The notes under the pieces were generated by a model. The model was given only the letters and a program-made list of their open reading frames with translations. It was not told the origin of the DNA and did no database searches. A DNA stretch of 64,000 bases, from positions 124,001 to 188,000 of the forward strand of contig NZ_FOEF01000006.1 in the NCBI RefSeq assembly GCF_900110575.1, read 5' to 3'. Shown in pieces: positions 49,020-57,296 of this stretch (its first letter is position 1; each line of letters starts with the position of its first letter). This DNA comes from Amycolatopsis saalfeldensis (lineage in GTDB: Bacteria > Actinomycetota > Actinomycetes > Mycobacteriales > Pseudonocardiaceae). Both the position numbers and the translations under genes were made by a program.

Positions 49020-50024
49020 GTGCGAGTCGTCCTGGCCGCGACGGCGTTTTTCCTGCTGATCGGCGCCCTGCCCGCTTCGGCCGCGGCGCCGCCCGCGCCC
49101 GAAACGCTGTGCCAGGTGACCGATCCGCGGGTGACCGAGCTTTCCGGGCTGGTCTCCGACGGCACGCACTGGTACGCGATCAACGACGGCGGAACCAAGG
49201 TCCAGGTGTTCGTGCTGGACCGTTCGTGCGCGGTGCAGAAGGTGCTCTCCGCGAGCACCGACCCGTACGACGTCGAGGACCTCGCCCGTGCGGCGGACGG
49301 CACGTTGTGGCTCTCGGACACCGGCGACAACAGCAACAAGCGGTCGACCGTCGCCCTGCTGGAGCTGAAGCCGTCCGGGGGAGGCGTGACGCTGCACCGG
49401 CTGACCTACCCGGACGGGCCGCACGACACCGAAGCCCTGCTGCTCGACCGGTCCGGCACGCTGTACCTGGTCACCAAGGACATCCTGGGCGACGCGAAGG
49501 TGTACCGGCCGAACGGCCCGCTCGCGACCCCCGGCCCGACCCCGCTGGAGCAGGTCGGCACGGTCACGATCCGCAGCACCGACACGAAGGGCGGCCCGGT
49601 GGGCGCCTTCGGCTCGGTACTGGTGACGGGCGGCGCGACCAGCACCGACGGCACCGTGGTCGCGCTGCGCACCTACACCGACGCTTACCTGTACGCGGCT
49701 CCGGACGGCGACGTCGCCGCGGCGCTGAAACGCACGCCCGTCCGGATCCCCTTGGCGGGGGAGAAACAGGGTGAGGCGCTGGCTTTCGAGCCCGACGGCA
49801 CCCTGTTGTCGGCCGGTGAAGGGGTCGGCCAGCCCGTCCGCGCGGTGAAGAACGCCGCTTCGCTGGTTTCCGCCGCCGGGGCCGAGGCGGCCGGCGCGCC
49901 CCAGGGTGAGGCAGCGGCCGGTTCTTCACCCGGTGGGGGAGTCCCCGCGCTGCCGGCGGCGGTGCTGGCGGTCGTGGTGGTCTTCGGCGGCTGGCTTCTG
50001 GTCCGCAAACTGCGCCGCCGCTGA
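49020..50024 (+). CDS. Secreted beta-propeller-like protein with C-terminal anchor
   Basis: A 334-residue extracellular protein. A signal peptide (residues 1-22, LAATAFFLLIGALPASAAA) is followed by a propeller-like domain with recurring aspartate/glycine strands (LSGLVSDGTHWYAINDGG, YDVEDLARAADGTLWLSDTG). An Ala/Gly-rich linker and a membrane helix with an RKLRRR tail close it (about 305-334). The GTG at 49020 is six bases after GGAGGTGAG. By position next to lexA it corresponds to M. tuberculosis Rv2721c, of unknown function. Confidence 0.82.
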   Translation: MRVVLAATAFFLLIGALPASAAAPPAPETLCQVTDPRVTELSGLVSDGTHWYAINDGGTKVQVFVLDRSCAVQKVLSASTDPYDVEDLARAADGTLWLSDTGDNSNKRSTVALLELKPSGGGVTLHRLTYPDGPHDTEALLLDRSGTLYLVTKDILGDAKVYRPNGPLATPGPTPLEQVGTVTIRSTDTKGGPVGAFGSVLVTGGATSTDGTVVALRTYTDAYLYAAPDGDVAAALKRTPVRIPLAGEKQGEALAFEPDGTLLSAGEGVGQPVRAVKNAASLVSAAGAEAAGAPQGEAAAGSSPGGGVPALPAAVLAVVVVFGGWLLVRKLRRR

Positions 50025-50196
50025 CGCCGGCCGCTCCCGGTTCTGTCCATTGAGGACAATCGGCCCGATCGCGCGGTCACGGCGCCGCCCCCGGAGACAG
50101 GCGCCGGTTCCGGCCGCGGCCTCCGTGCCGTGGGTGCGACCGAGGCCGGGCTGCTCGTCGTCACCGCGCGGCCGGAGGCCCGCTGGGGAAGCGCTG

Positions 50197-50913
50197 TCAG
50201 AGGCGGCGCAGGACCGCGACGACCTTGCCCAGGATCGTGGCGTCGTCGCCGGGGATCGGCTCGTACGCTTCGTTGTGCGGCATCAGCCAGATGTGGCCGT
50301 CCTTGCGCTTGAACGTCTTCACCGTGGCCTCGCCGTCGATCATCGCCGCGACGATCTCGCCGTTGTCGGCCGTCGGCTGCTGGCGCACGACCACCCAGTC
50401 GCCGTTGGTGATGGCCGCGTCCACCATCGAATCGCCGGTGACGCTCAACAGGAACAGCTCGCCTTCGCCGACGATTTCGCGCGGCAGCGGGAAAACGTCC
50501 TCGATGGCCTGCTCCGCGAGCACCGGCCCGCCCGCGGCGATCCGGCCCACCAGCGGCACGTACGCCGCCTTCGGCATGGACGGCTGCTGGTCGATGTCGA
50601 TGCCCATCGGGTTGTCGTCGGTGGTCGACAGCACGCCGACCGCGCGCGGCCGGTTCGCGTCCCGGCGCAGATAACCCTTGCGCTGCAACGCGCGCAGCTG
50701 GTGCGACACCGAGGAGGTCGAGGTGAGCCCGACCGCTTCGCCGATCTCCCGGACGCTCGGCGGGTAGCCGAACCGGCTCACCCAGGTCCGGATCACGTCC
50801 AGCACCTGCTGCTGACGCACGGTGAGCGTCTCGTCCACGTCGAAGACCTCGGGAAGGGCGCTCACCTTGCCCGGGCCACCGGGCGTGGTGCCCGCCTTGC
50901 TCTCCTTGGCCAC
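50197..50913 (-). CDS. lexA: SOS repressor LexA
   Basis: A 238-residue LexA, repressor of the SOS regulon that self-cleaves when RecA filaments form. The winged helix covers about residues 30-92 ([30 protein letters not shown]). The cleavage site is A127-G128 in RIAAGGP, with catalytic S162 (VTGDSMVD) and K199 (ATVKTFKR). The GTG at 50913 has GGAGG seven bases upstream; earlier in-frame codons lack family sequence. Upstream SOS boxes indicate autoregulation. Divergent from the LysM gene, as in mycobacteria (Rv2720/Rv2719c). Confidence 0.97.
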   Translation of the reverse strand: MAKESKAGTTPGGPGKVSALPEVFDVDETLTVRQQQVLDVIRTWVSRFGYPPSVREIGEAVGLTSTSSVSHQLRALQRKGYLRRDANRPRAVGVLSTTDDNPMGIDIDQQPSMPKAAYVPLVGRIAAGGPVLAEQAIEDVFPLPREIVGEGELFLLSVTGDSMVDAAITNGDWVVVRQQPTADNGEIVAAMIDGEATVKTFKRKDGHIWLMPHNEAYEPIPGDDATILGKVVAVLRRL

Positions 50914-51064
50914 TGCGTATCCTCCAGCCGTCCCACGGCCGCCCCGGGGGCGGCTGTGCGTTCCGCGTGCGCCGGCCGGCACCCGCTGGTGCGGGCACGC
51001 TCGCCGACGACATCTGCCCGGCAGATGTCCTGGTGACCGACGTTAGCCGTCAGTAACGACGATT

Positions 51065-51080
51065 TCAAACATCTGTTCGA
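51065..51080. promoter_or_regulatory. LexA SOS box nearer lexA
   Basis: TCAAACATCTGTTCGA; read on the minus strand TCGAACAGATGTTTGA, matching 11 of 12 half-site positions and nearly identical to the mycobacterial lexA box. It is 151 bases upstream of the lexA start and probably mediates autoregulation. Confidence 0.85.
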
Positions 51081-51104
51081 TCGACACGCCGTGTCCTCTC
51101 GATT

Positions 51105-51127
51105 TTGTCGGTGGGGGGTGGTAGACC
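51105..51127 (+). promoter_or_regulatory. RecA-NDp (PafBC-type) promoter of the LysM gene
   Basis: TTGTCGGTG is a perfect upstream element, followed by exactly eight bases and TAGACC. It fits TTGTC(A/G)GTG-N8-TAnnnT except for the last T. It reads towards the LysM gene and lies immediately before the tandem SOS boxes. Confidence 0.65.
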
Positions 51128-51128
51128 T

Positions 51129-51160
51129 TCGCACGGGCGTTCGATAGAACGCCTGTTCGA
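51129..51160. promoter_or_regulatory. Tandem LexA SOS boxes upstream of the LysM gene
   Basis: Two abutting boxes: TCGCACGGGCGTTCGA (51129-51144) and TAGAACGCCTGTTCGA (51145-51160), each one mismatch from TCGAAC-N4-GTTCGA. They lie at and after the expected start of the PafBC-type promoter, so LexA bound here would block transcription of the LysM gene. Confidence 0.75.
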
Positions 51161-51238
51161 CCTCAGTCCCATCGGCGCCGGTGCGAGCGCCGCGGGGACC
51201 GGGATCGAACCGAGCAGCAGGTCACGAGGAGGTTCGCC

Positions 51239-51745
51239 ATGTCGATCCTGGCCGACCGCGGGCTGGTCCGCCCGCTTCGCCCCGTCCGTCAGGTCGCCCC
51301 TGCCCGCCGCGACACCGTGTCGGGCCCTTCCGCCCCGGCGCGAGTGGCGCGCGAGCGCCGCGGCGAGCCGCTGCGGCCGCCGACCCGCGCGCGTGTCGTC
51401 GCGGGCCGCAAGGGCACCGCCGCCGCGTGCGCCGAAGCGCGCCGCCCCGCCGTCCGCTGGCCGTGGCTGCTCGCGATCGCCGCGGCGGCCTGCCTGGTGG
51501 TCACCGCACTGGGCGTCTTCGGCGCGGGCGCACCGGGTGGCGCGGTCCCGTCCCGCACGGCCTCGGTGTCGGTCGAACAGGGCGACACCCTGTCCGCGAT
51601 CGCCGCCCGCTTCGCCCCCGGCAGTGACCAGGACGCCGTGGTCACCCGCATCAAACAGCTCAACAACCTCGACGGCGCCGTCCTGACCCCGGGCCTGCCC
51701 CTGACCGTCCCGGTCTCCGGCGACAGCGCCGGGCTGGGCTCCTGA
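51239..51745 (+). CDS. LysM-domain membrane protein, SOS-linked cell-division regulator (Rv2719c/ChiZ-like)
   Basis: A 168-residue protein. A basic cytoplasmic N-terminus of about 70 residues precedes one membrane helix (about 74-95, WPWLLAIAAAACLVVTALGV) and an external LysM domain (SVEQGDTLSAIAARFAPG, IKQLNNLDGAVLTPGLPLTV). AGGAGG lies six bases before the ATG. Position divergent from lexA, and the layout, match M. tuberculosis Rv2719c (ChiZ), a damage-induced protein that interferes with division. It also resembles the corynebacterial DivS logic. Expected to delay septation during SOS; inferred from homology by context. Confidence 0.88.
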   Translation: MSILADRGLVRPLRPVRQVAPARRDTVSGPSAPARVARERRGEPLRPPTRARVVAGRKGTAAACAEARRPAVRWPWLLAIAAAACLVVTALGVFGAGAPGGAVPSRTASVSVEQGDTLSAIAARFAPGSDQDAVVTRIKQLNNLDGAVLTPGLPLTVPVSGDSAGLGS

Positions 51746-52675
51746 CTTTCGTGACCTCGCGGCGGCTGTGGTGAACGCAGTGGATGCGGTGGATGCAGGC
51801 GGACGTGGGCGGACGCGGCAACGCGGGCACTGCCGTTCGTTGATGCCGTCGCGCTTCGTCGGACTGCCGTGCTTCGCTTGGCCCGTCGCGCTTCGTGCGG
51901 GAGGACGCGTTGCTGGCGGCGGCGCTTTTCGCGCGGGGGGAGAAGGCTGCCAGGTTCAGGTCTGCCCGGCGAGACTCCAGCGCGGCTACCCGGATCACTG
52001 GGATCGACCCGGACGGCGCTGCTGGGATTACGCGGACGGCGCCGCGAGGATTTACCCGGACGGCGCCGCTGGGATTCACCCGGACGGCGGGAATTGCGGG
52101 GACCGCCCGGTGACTCTTCCCCGGGTCCGGCTGATGGAGTCAGGTTGATGTCCGCCGCTCCGCAGCCCCGATTCCGCAGTCGCGGCTTCCCTGGCCCCGA
52201 TTTCCCTGCCCCGATTCCGCGGCCTCGGCTTCGCGGCCTCGGCTTCGGCCTCGGCTTCGGCTTCGGCTTCGCAGTCTCCGCGTCGGGGGCCGACTTCGCA
52301 GCCGCGGTTTCGCTGCCCCTGGTCGCGACCCCGCTTCGCGGCCTTGGCCTCGCGTCCCTGCCTCGCGTCCCCGGTTTCGCAGCCCCGATTCACGACCGGC
52401 TTCGCAGCCTCCTCTTCGCAGCCGCGGTTCTCTGTCCCTGCTTCGCGCCCCCGGTTTCCCTGCTCCGGCAAGGCCCGGATCGCCCCGTGTGTCTGCTCTG
52501 AAGCGGTCGCCACTGACGGTTGCCGCGCGCCGCTTCCGTGTCACCCCGTGTCACCCCGTGTCACCCCGTGGCGGCCCGGATCGGCTCGGTCGCAGGCCGG
52601 GTTCGGCCGCTATCACCCTGTGGGGTCCATCTTGCGCCGCCGCTTGCGCCCGGCCCGGGGGAGATCTATCGTCAG
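51746..52675. repeat. Gene-free repetitive region between LysM gene and nrdR
   Basis: About 930 bases with no credible gene; frames are open only because the DNA is repetitive. Three zones are visible. A ~24-bp tandem with four copies of a CGGACGGCGC(C/T)GCTGGGAT-like unit starts at 52010, 52033, 52057 and 52081. A degenerate CTTCGCGGCCTCGG/CTTCGG tract runs about 52163-52460. A perfect 10-bp tandem (TCACCCCGTG) occurs three times at 52541-52570. No transposase, tRNA or known RNA was found. Confidence 0.8.
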
Positions 52676-52691
52676 CCCCTATATCTAGTAG
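52676..52691. promoter_or_regulatory. Candidate NrdR box
   Basis: CCCCTATATCTAGTAG resembles the NrdR box consensus (acaCwAtATaTwGtgt) in its core and is the most AT-rich point of the region. A properly spaced second box is not evident, so this may only be a promoter element. NrdR autoregulation of nrdRJ is known in Streptomyces. Confidence 0.35.
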
Positions 52692-52738
52692 TTACACCGC
52701 TGTAGTTGGACCACAGGTTGGGGTAGACTCGGTGGCAG

Positions 52739-52779
52739 TTGTCCACAGCTGACCGGCGTTCATCCACCGGCTGTCCACA
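52739..52779. promoter_or_regulatory. Two DnaA boxes in the nrdRJ leader
   Basis: TTGTCCACA (52739-52747) is the exact actinobacterial DnaA box, and CTGTCCACA (52771-52779) differs by one base. They are in the same orientation, 32 bases apart, just after a TAGACT candidate -10 (52724-52729). DnaA bound here could repress or time nrdRJ transcription. Confidence 0.6.
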
Positions 52780-52893
52780 TGTCGATCACCAGGCACGGGG
52801 CCGTGCGGGGGGATCGTGGCCCAGGCCGTAGCGTGGCGGCAGGGGCCGGGCGGCGAAGGAATCGGCCGGTGCGGAGGGGAAGGTGATCGGCGG

Positions 52894-53385
52894 ATGAGGT
52901 GCCCGTTCTGCCGGCATGCGGACTCTCGGGTGGTCGACTCCCGAGAGGTGGACGAGGGTCAGGCGATCCGGCGGCGGCGCTCGTGCGCGCAGTGCGGCCG
53001 GCGCTTCACCACGTCGGAGACGATGGTGCTCGCCGTCGTCAAGCGGTCCGGCGTCACCGAGCAGTTCAGCCGGGACAAGGTCGTGAACGGCGTCCGCCGG
53101 GCGTGCCAGGGCCGGCCGGTAGACGACGACGCGCTGCAGAAGCTCGCGCAGCGCGTGGAGGAGTCGATCCGCTCCGCCGGGCTGGCGGAGATCCCGAGTC
53201 ACGAGGTCGGCCTGGCGATCCTGGGCCCGCTGCGTGAGCTCGACGGGGTCGCCTACCTCCGGTTCGCCAGCGTCTACCGCTCGTTCTCCTCGGTCGAGGA
53301 CTTCGAGAAGGAGATCTCCGACCTGCGTCAGGCCATGGCGGGTGCTGCTGCGGAAGAAGAAGGCGAGCGCGCCGAAGGCGATTGA
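52894..53385 (+). CDS. nrdR: Transcriptional repressor NrdR
   Basis: A 163-residue repressor of ribonucleotide reductase genes. The zinc ribbon uses CPFCRH and CAQCGRRF (residues 3-34), and the ATP-cone (about 46-136; [20 protein letters not shown]) senses ATP/dATP. The ATG at 52894 starts the invariant MRCPFC. It is followed after 41 bases by nrdJ, the standard nrdRJ operon of actinobacteria. The C-terminus is Glu-rich. Confidence 0.97.
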   Translation: MRCPFCRHADSRVVDSREVDEGQAIRRRRSCAQCGRRFTTSETMVLAVVKRSGVTEQFSRDKVVNGVRRACQGRPVDDDALQKLAQRVEESIRSAGLAEIPSHEVGLAILGPLRELDGVAYLRFASVYRSFSSVEDFEKEISDLRQAMAGAAAEEEGERAEGD

Positions 53386-53426
53386 GAAGTCGCCGGCCGC
53401 GCGCGGGAGTAAGGGGACGAGACCCG

Positions 53427-56237
53427 ATGACCGAAACCGTGGGAACCGGCGCAGCGACGACCGGGCGGAGCAAGAAGAAGTCCGGTGGTGGCGGGCTGAC
53501 CGTCGAGCGGGTCTTCACCACCGAAGGCGTGCACCCGTACGACGAAGTCGCCTGGGAGCAGCGCGACGTCGTGATGACCAACTGGCGCGACGGCAGCGTG
53601 AACTTCGAGCAGCGCGGGGTCGAGTTCCCCGAGTCCTGGTCGGTCAACGCCACCAACATCGTCACCAGCAAGTACTTCCGCGGCGCGGTCGGCTCGCCGC
53701 AGCGTGAGAGCAGCCTCAAGCAGCTCATCGACCGGGTGGTGAAGACCTACGTCAAGGCCGCGGCCGACCACTCCTACTTCGCCGCTCCGGCCGACCTCGA
53801 GGTCTTCGAGCACGAGCTCACCTGGATGCTGCTGCACCAGGTCTTCAGCTTCAACTCGCCGGTCTGGTTCAACGTCGGCACGGCGTCGAAGCAGCAGGTG
53901 TCCGCCTGCTTCATCCTCGCCGTCGACGACACGATGGAGTCGATCCTCAACTGGTACCGCGAGGAGGGCCTGATCTTCAAGGGCGGCTCCGGCGCGGGCC
54001 TCAACCTCTCCCGCATCCGCTCCTCGAAGGAGCTGCTGACCTCCGGCGGCACCGCGTCCGGCCCGGTGTCGTTCATGCGCGGCGCCGACGCGTCCGCGGG
54101 CACGATCAAGTCCGGCGGCGCCACGCGGCGCGCGGCGAAGATGGTCGTGCTCGACGTCGACCACCCGGACATCGAGGAGTTCATCCAGACCAAGGCGCGC
54201 GAAGAGAAGAAGATCCGGGTCCTGCGCGACGCCGGGTTCGACATGGACCTCTCCGGCGCCGACATCTCCTCGGTGCAGTACCAGAACGCCAACAACTCGG
54301 TCCGCGTCTCCGACGAGTTCATGCAGGCGGTCGAAACCGAGGGGCAGTTCGCGCTGCGCGGCCGGCTCACCGGCGAGGAGATCGAGCGCCTCGACGCGAA
54401 GAAGCTGTTCCGCACCATGGCGCAGGCGGCGTGGGAGTGCGCCGACCCCGGCGTGCAGTACGACGGCACGATCAACGACTGGCACACCTGCCCGGAGTCC
54501 GGCCGGATCACCGCGTCCAACCCGTGCAGCGAGTACATGCACCTGGACAACTCCAGCTGCAACCTGGCGTCGCTGAACCTGCTGAAGTTCGTCTCGGCCG
54601 AGGGCACGTTCGACGCGCCCCTGTTCGCGAAGGCCGTCGAGTTCGTCATCACCGCGATGGACGTCTCGATCTGCTTCGCCGACTTCCCGACCGAGCCGAT
54701 CGGCGAGACCACCCGCAAGTTCCGCCAGCTGGGCATCGGGTACGCGAACCTCGGCGCCCTGCTGATGGCGCTGGGCCACGCGTACGACTCCGAAGGCGGC
54801 CGCGCGCTCGCGGCGTCGATCACCTCGCTGATGACCGGGGTGTCCTACCGGCGTTCGGCGGAGCTGGCCAAGGCCGTCGGCCCGTACGAGGGTTACGCCC
54901 GCAACGCCGAGGCGCACCAGCGCGTGATGCGCAAGCACGCGGCGGCGAACGAGCTGGTCCGCACGCACCACTCGAACGACGGGGCGGTCCGCGCGCTGGC
55001 GAGCGAGGAATGGCGGCGCGGCAACGAATTGGGCGAGCGGCACGGCTGGCGCAACGCGCAGGCGTCGGTGCTCGCGCCCACCGGCACCATCGGCTTCATG
55101 ATGGACTGCGACACCACGGGCATCGAGCCGGACTTCTCGCTGGTGAAGTTCAAGAAGCTCGTCGGCGGCGGCTCGATGCAGATCGTCAACCAGACGGTGC
55201 CGCGCGCGCTGCAGGTGCTGGGCTACCAGGACGAGCAGATCGAGGCGATCGTCGAGTACGTGGCGCAGCACGGCCACGTGGTCGACGCGCCGGGCCTGCG
55301 CCCCGAGCACTACGAGGTGTTCGACTGCGCGGTCGGCGAGCGCTCGATCGCGCCGATGGGCCACGTCCGGATGATGGCCGCGGTGCAGCCGTTCCTGTCC
55401 GGCGCCATCTCCAAGACGGTGAACATGCCGGAGTCGGCCACCGTCGAAGAGGTCGAGGAGATCTACTTCCAGGGCTGGAAGCTGGGCCTCAAGGCGCTGG
55501 CCATCTACCGCGACAACTGCAAGGTCGGCCAGCCGCTCTCCACCGGCAAGAAGAAGCAGGAGTCGGCCGAGGCGGAGAAGGTGGTCGAGTACCGCCCGGT
55601 GCGCCGTCGCCTGCCGAAGAAGCGCCCGAGCCAGACGGTGTCCTTCACCGTCGGCGGCGCCGAGGGCTACCTGCACGCCGGCTCGTACCCGGACGACGGC
55701 CTCGGCGAGATCTTCGTGAAGCTCGGCAAGCAGGGCTCCACCCTGTCGGGCGTGATGGACGCCTTCTCGATGTCGATCTCGGTGGGCCTGCAGTACGGCA
55801 TCCCGCTGGAGTTCTACGTCTCGAAGTTCTCCAACCTGCGCTTCGAGCCGGCCGGCATGACCGACGACCCGGACATCCGGATCGCCACGAGCGTGATGGA
55901 CTACCTGTTCCGCCGCCTGGCCCTGGACTACCTGCCCTACGAAAAGCGTTCGCAGCTCGGCATCTTCACCGCCGACGAGCGCTCGGCCGAGGTCGAGGCG
56001 AGCTACGGCGGGCAGAGCGTGGACGTGGAAGCCTTGCGCTCCGGCGTCGAATCCTCGACGTCGGCGTCCACTTCGGACACTGCGCCGCGTGACGCCCGGA
56101 GCACGGCCGAGCTGATGGAACTCCACCTCGGCAAGGCCGCGGACGCACCACTGTGCATGACCTGCGGCACCAAGATGCGCCCCGCGGGCTCCTGCTACGC
56201 CTGCGAAGGCTGCGGCGCCACCTCTGGGTGCAGCTGA
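53427..56237 (+). CDS. nrdJ: Vitamin B12-dependent (class II) ribonucleotide reductase
   Basis: A 936-residue adenosylcobalamin-dependent reductase making dNTPs. Active-site blocks are SPVWFNVG, the loop GGSGAGLNLSRIR, the NPCSEYMHLDNSSCNLASLN segment carrying catalytic residues, and LAPTGTIGFMMDCDTTGIEP. The C-terminal tail has the redox cysteines CGTKMRPAGSCYACEGCGAT. The ATG at 53427 follows AAGGGGACGAG. Length is typical of actinobacterial NrdJ. No cobalamin riboswitch is visible upstream, which fits the active B12-dependent enzyme not being switched off by B12. Confidence 0.97.
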   Translation: MTETVGTGAATTGRSKKKSGGGGLTVERVFTTEGVHPYDEVAWEQRDVVMTNWRDGSVNFEQRGVEFPESWSVNATNIVTSKYFRGAVGSPQRESSLKQLIDRVVKTYVKAAADHSYFAAPADLEVFEHELTWMLLHQVFSFNSPVWFNVGTASKQQVSACFILAVDDTMESILNWYREEGLIFKGGSGAGLNLSRIRSSKELLTSGGTASGPVSFMRGADASAGTIKSGGATRRAAKMVVLDVDHPDIEEFIQTKAREEKKIRVLRDAGFDMDLSGADISSVQYQNANNSVRVSDEFMQAVETEGQFALRGRLTGEEIERLDAKKLFRTMAQAAWECADPGVQYDGTINDWHTCPESGRITASNPCSEYMHLDNSSCNLASLNLLKFVSAEGTFDAPLFAKAVEFVITAMDVSICFADFPTEPIGETTRKFRQLGIGYANLGALLMALGHAYDSEGGRALAASITSLMTGVSYRRSAELAKAVGPYEGYARNAEAHQRVMRKHAAANELVRTHHSNDGAVRALASEEWRRGNELGERHGWRNAQASVLAPTGTIGFMMDCDTTGIEPDFSLVKFKKLVGGGSMQIVNQTVPRALQVLGYQDEQIEAIVEYVAQHGHVVDAPGLRPEHYEVFDCAVGERSIAPMGHVRMMAAVQPFLSGAISKTVNMPESATVEEVEEIYFQGWKLGLKALAIYRDNCKVGQPLSTGKKKQESAEAEKVVEYRPVRRRLPKKRPSQTVSFTVGGAEGYLHAGSYPDDGLGEIFVKLGKQGSTLSGVMDAFSMSISVGLQYGIPLEFYVSKFSNLRFEPAGMTDDPDIRIATSVMDYLFRRLALDYLPYEKRSQLGIFTADERSAEVEASYGGQSVDVEALRSGVESSTSASTSDTAPRDARSTAELMELHLGKAADAPLCMTCGTKMRPAGSCYACEGCGATSGCS

Positions 56238-56248
56238 GTTCGAGCGCT

Positions 56249-56294
56249 TTCGTCATCCAAGTACGTCACGTACTTGACGTACTTGGATGACGAA
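56249..56294. terminator. 20-bp perfect inverted repeat after nrdJ
   Basis: TTCGTCATCCAAGTACGTCA and its exact complement flank a six-base loop. It is less GC-rich than its surroundings. It starts 11 bases after the nrdJ stop and ends 32 bases before the antitoxin gene. It may terminate nrdRJ, act as operator for the toxin-antitoxin pair, or both; TACGTCACGTA-like sub-palindromes favour protein binding. Confidence 0.75.
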
Positions 56295-56326
56295 GGCATC
56301 CTGGTGAGGATCACCGGGAGGCTGAC

Positions 56327-56743
56327 ATGTCTGCTGTCCACTACGACAGCTACACCGACGCGCGCGCACATCTGAAGGACCTGCTGGACGCCGCCGAGAA
56401 GGGGCGGGTCGCCACAGTTCGCCGTGACTCCGCGACGACCGCGGTTGTGGATGTCGAGCGGCTGCGCCACTTCCTCGCGTCGATCGTTCCGTCGCACGCC
56501 CAGGTCGTCCCGGAGGCCGGTGGCTGGTCGGTGTTCATTCCGGGGTTGCCGGTGGCTGCGGACGGCTCGTCGTTCGATAAGGCGGTCGACGAGATGGTCG
56601 ACGCCCTGCGGGAGTACGCGCAGGATTGGCAGGAGCGCCTGCTGGATGCCCCGAACCACCGTGACAACTGGGGATTGGTGCAGCTGATCAGCTTCAGCGA
56701 CGACGGGCAACTGCGTGACTGGCTTGTCGGTGCCGCGCGGTGA
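56327..56743 (+). CDS. Composite Phd/YefM-HicB antitoxin
   Basis: A 138-residue protein. Residues 1-47 look like a Phd/YefM-type DNA-binding module (YTDARAHLKDLLDAAEKG, TAVVDVERLRHFL). Residues about 58-105 look like a HicB-type partly degraded RNase-H fold (GGWSVFIPGLPVAADGSSFD, AVDEMVDALREYAQDW). The ATG at 56327 is preceded by GGGAGG. Its stop overlaps the toxin start by four bases (GTGA), the standard antitoxin-first order. It would neutralise the toxin and repress the promoter through the upstream palindrome. The domain assignment is by eye. Confidence 0.75.
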   Translation: MSAVHYDSYTDARAHLKDLLDAAEKGRVATVRRDSATTAVVDVERLRHFLASIVPSHAQVVPEAGGWSVFIPGLPVAADGSSFDKAVDEMVDALREYAQDWQERLLDAPNHRDNWGLVQLISFSDDGQLRDWLVGAAR

Positions 56744-57168
56744 CTTCGTGGCCGCAGCCGACCCGCAAGGATCACGAGACATTCTGCCAGGCTGAAGAAT
56801 GGCGACGGGTGCGCGACGCTCACGGGCGAACCGGGACACATCACGTCACTTACGAGCTCGATCTTGTCGACGGCAGGATTCTGCGTACCCGCATCTCGCA
56901 CCCGGTGGACCGCAGCGGGTACGGACAGAGCCTGTGGAAGTACATCCTCCGTGATCAGCTCGAAGTGGGGGAACCCGAGTTCTGGTCCTGTGTGCAGGAC
57001 GGCGTCAGACCAGCTCGCGGGAGACCTGAGCCACCGGCGGCGGCCCTGCCCGCCGACCTCGTGCACATGCTGATTTCGCGGGTCGGCCTCGACGAGGCTG
57101 TGGTGGCCGGGATGAGCAAGGGCGAGGCAGCCGAGCGGCTTCAGCGCTATTGGACCGAGGGCGCCTGA
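56740..57168 (+). CDS. HicA/YcfA-related toxin (cytotoxic translational repressor type)
   Basis: A 142-residue basic/acidic mixed protein, longer than the usual 60-residue HicA. The core FCQAEEWRRVRDAHGRTGTH ... HVTYELDLVDGRILRTRISH has the histidines and beta hairpin expected of an mRNA-cleaving toxin. A C-terminal helix domain (ADLVHMLISRVGLDEAVVAG, GEAAERLQRYW) is added. It overlaps the antitoxin gene by four bases. Predicted to cleave or block mRNA when freed from the antitoxin. Similar actinobacterial proteins are annotated as cytotoxic translational repressors. Confidence 0.72.
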   Translation: MTSWPQPTRKDHETFCQAEEWRRVRDAHGRTGTHHVTYELDLVDGRILRTRISHPVDRSGYGQSLWKYILRDQLEVGEPEFWSCVQDGVRPARGRPEPPAAALPADLVHMLISRVGLDEAVVAGMSKGEAAERLQRYWTEGA

Positions 57169-57296
57169 TCGGGCGGCAACGTTCGGCCGGGCGGGGGCTG
57201 ACCCCACCGGGAAAAGGCCTGCTGTCCGGATGTCCCCGTTGATCTTGGTCGCGAAAACTGAGCGTGTCCACATCCCCGAATGAAGGGACACCCTCG

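Noticed and set aside
52076..52513. Minus-strand frame of 145 codons with NRGCE-type repeats
   Set aside because: It exists only because of the short DNA repeats; no ribosome site, and other frames over the same tract are also open.
52580..52893. Possible cobalamin riboswitch before the B12-dependent nrdRJ
   Set aside because: No B12-box-like sequence or suitable multi-stem structure could be found; class II genes are also not expected to be shut off by B12.
53328..56126. A 932-codon open frame opposite nrdJ
   Set aside because: Same reason: shadow frame of a strongly biased GC-rich gene, with no start signals or family features.
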